The translations under genes were made by a program, and so were the position numbers. From positions 1,178,001 to 1,242,000 of the forward strand of contig NZ_CP017688.1 in NCBI RefSeq assembly GCF_001831475.1: 64,000 bases of DNA. Direction: 5' to 3'. Source of the DNA: Flavobacterium crassostreae (GTDB taxonomy: Bacteria; Bacteroidota; Bacteroidia; Flavobacteriales; Flavobacteriaceae). The notes under the pieces were generated by a model. It searched no databases. It worked only from the letters and a program-made list of their open reading frames with translations, and was not told the origin of the DNA. Shown here piece after piece: positions 63,648 through 64,000 of the stretch (positions are counted from its first letter, which is position 1; every line of letters begins with the position of its first letter).

Positions 63648-64000
63648 TTGCTTTTTATATACCATACAGATACCGCTATTTCGAGGGTCGAAAACGCATT
63701 AGGAGAACAAGTTGATTTTGATACTACGGCTACTGTCTCAAGCGGGTTACAACAAATAGCCCGTAAAAATCCGCAAGCTACTTTGGTATGGTGTCGGGTT
63801 GCTTATGCGCCTTATTTAAATATTGCGGCTTTACCAACCGTATTTCACCACCCTAAATTACTGCTCTCTTTTGACCCAAATAGTTCCTCTTTTTTGGGAG
63901 ATTGTATTGGTTATGTAGACGAATCGTTGTTTGTGAATGTAAATAAAAAAGTACGGTTCCCTACTTGGCAAATGAGTAGTGCTGTAGGGATGGTTCATGC
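63648..64000 (+). CDS. Probable glycosyltransferase, N-terminal part (3' cut by window edge)
   Basis: An open frame runs from TTG at 63648, 3 nt after the previous stop, to the window end (117 codons). It reads LFIYHTDTAISRVENALGEQ, then LVWCRVAYAPYLNIAAL, FLGDCIGYVDESLFVNVNKK and FPTWQMSSAVGMVHA. The last segments resemble the N-terminal part of a flavobacterial glycosyltransferase family 2 group, from memory. No in-frame ATG precedes the conserved part, so TTG is the likely start. The rest lies outside the window. Confidence 0.6.
   Translation, partial: MLFIYHTDTAISRVENALGEQVDFDTTATVSSGLQQIARKNPQATLVWCRVAYAPYLNIAALPTVFHHPKLLLSFDPNSSSFLGDCIGYVDESLFVNVNKKVRFPTWQMSSAVGMVH

Overview
The window looks like a chromosomal segment of a flavobacterium (Bacteroidota, probably Flavobacterium or a close relative). 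The evidence is AT-rich coding with no Shine-Dalgarno-like purine tracts before start codons, promoter elements of the Bacteroidota type (TTTG, about 20 nt, TAnnTTTG), typical family-level protein sequences, and the order ribosomal operon - carA - eno - gltA. No tRNA, rRNA, insertion sequence, prophage or CRISPR array was seen.

Layout. (1) 1-10.3 kb: the S10/spc/alpha ribosomal protein operon from rpsC (cut by the window edge) to rplQ, including secY, infA, rpmJ and rpoA, ended by a strong intrinsic terminator. Three of its few non-coding gaps (before rpsH, rpsD and rplQ) fold into nested hairpins and look like ribosomal-protein leaders. (2) 10.5-17.6 kb: housekeeping genes, each mostly in its own unit: carA, eno, gltA, a CtlX-type amidinohydrolase, marC (minus strand), a CoA-binding protein and recR. 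(3) 17.7-64 kb: one very large surface-polysaccharide locus, all on the plus strand and running off the end of the window.

The polysaccharide locus has blocks. 17.7-27.8 kb: export and regulation (OPX lipoprotein, Wzc-type tyrosine kinase, WbpP-type epimerase, Ugd-type dehydrogenase, a NusG-like UpxY antiterminator, ManC, a large SLBB exporter). 27.8-40.7 kb: a markedly AT-richer, tightly overlapping cassette with a Wzz protein, TviB-type UDP-HexNAc dehydrogenase, Wzx flippase, candidate Wzy polymerase, glycosyltransferases, acyltransferases, a secreted beta-helix protein, and an acyltransferase-3 gene broken by an exact 13-bp tandem duplication. 39.5-47.4 kb: PglC/D/E/F-like genes (UDP-di-N-acetylbacillosamine made and loaded on the lipid carrier) enclosing the four dTDP-rhamnose genes. 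47.5-54.5 kb: a separate Wzm/Wzt ABC exporter with an FkbM methyltransferase and four glycosyltransferases. 54.6-64 kb: a nonulosonic (sialic) acid block neuA-neuB-neuC with unknown partners, a CysE-like acetyltransferase, an MBOAT/SGNH O-acetylation pair and two more glycosyltransferases, the last cut by the window edge.

Inferred working model: nucleotide sugars (UDP-GlcA, UDP-HexNAcA, GDP-Man, UDP-diNAcBac, dTDP-Rha, CMP-nonulosonate) feed at least two assembly routes, one Wzx/Wzy-dependent and one ABC-dependent, and the glycans are decorated by several acyltransferases. The best leads for something not yet described are the potentially reversible 13-bp frameshift switch, the structured ribosomal leaders, the UpxY-linked palindrome and leader, and the unassigned proteins of the sialic acid block.
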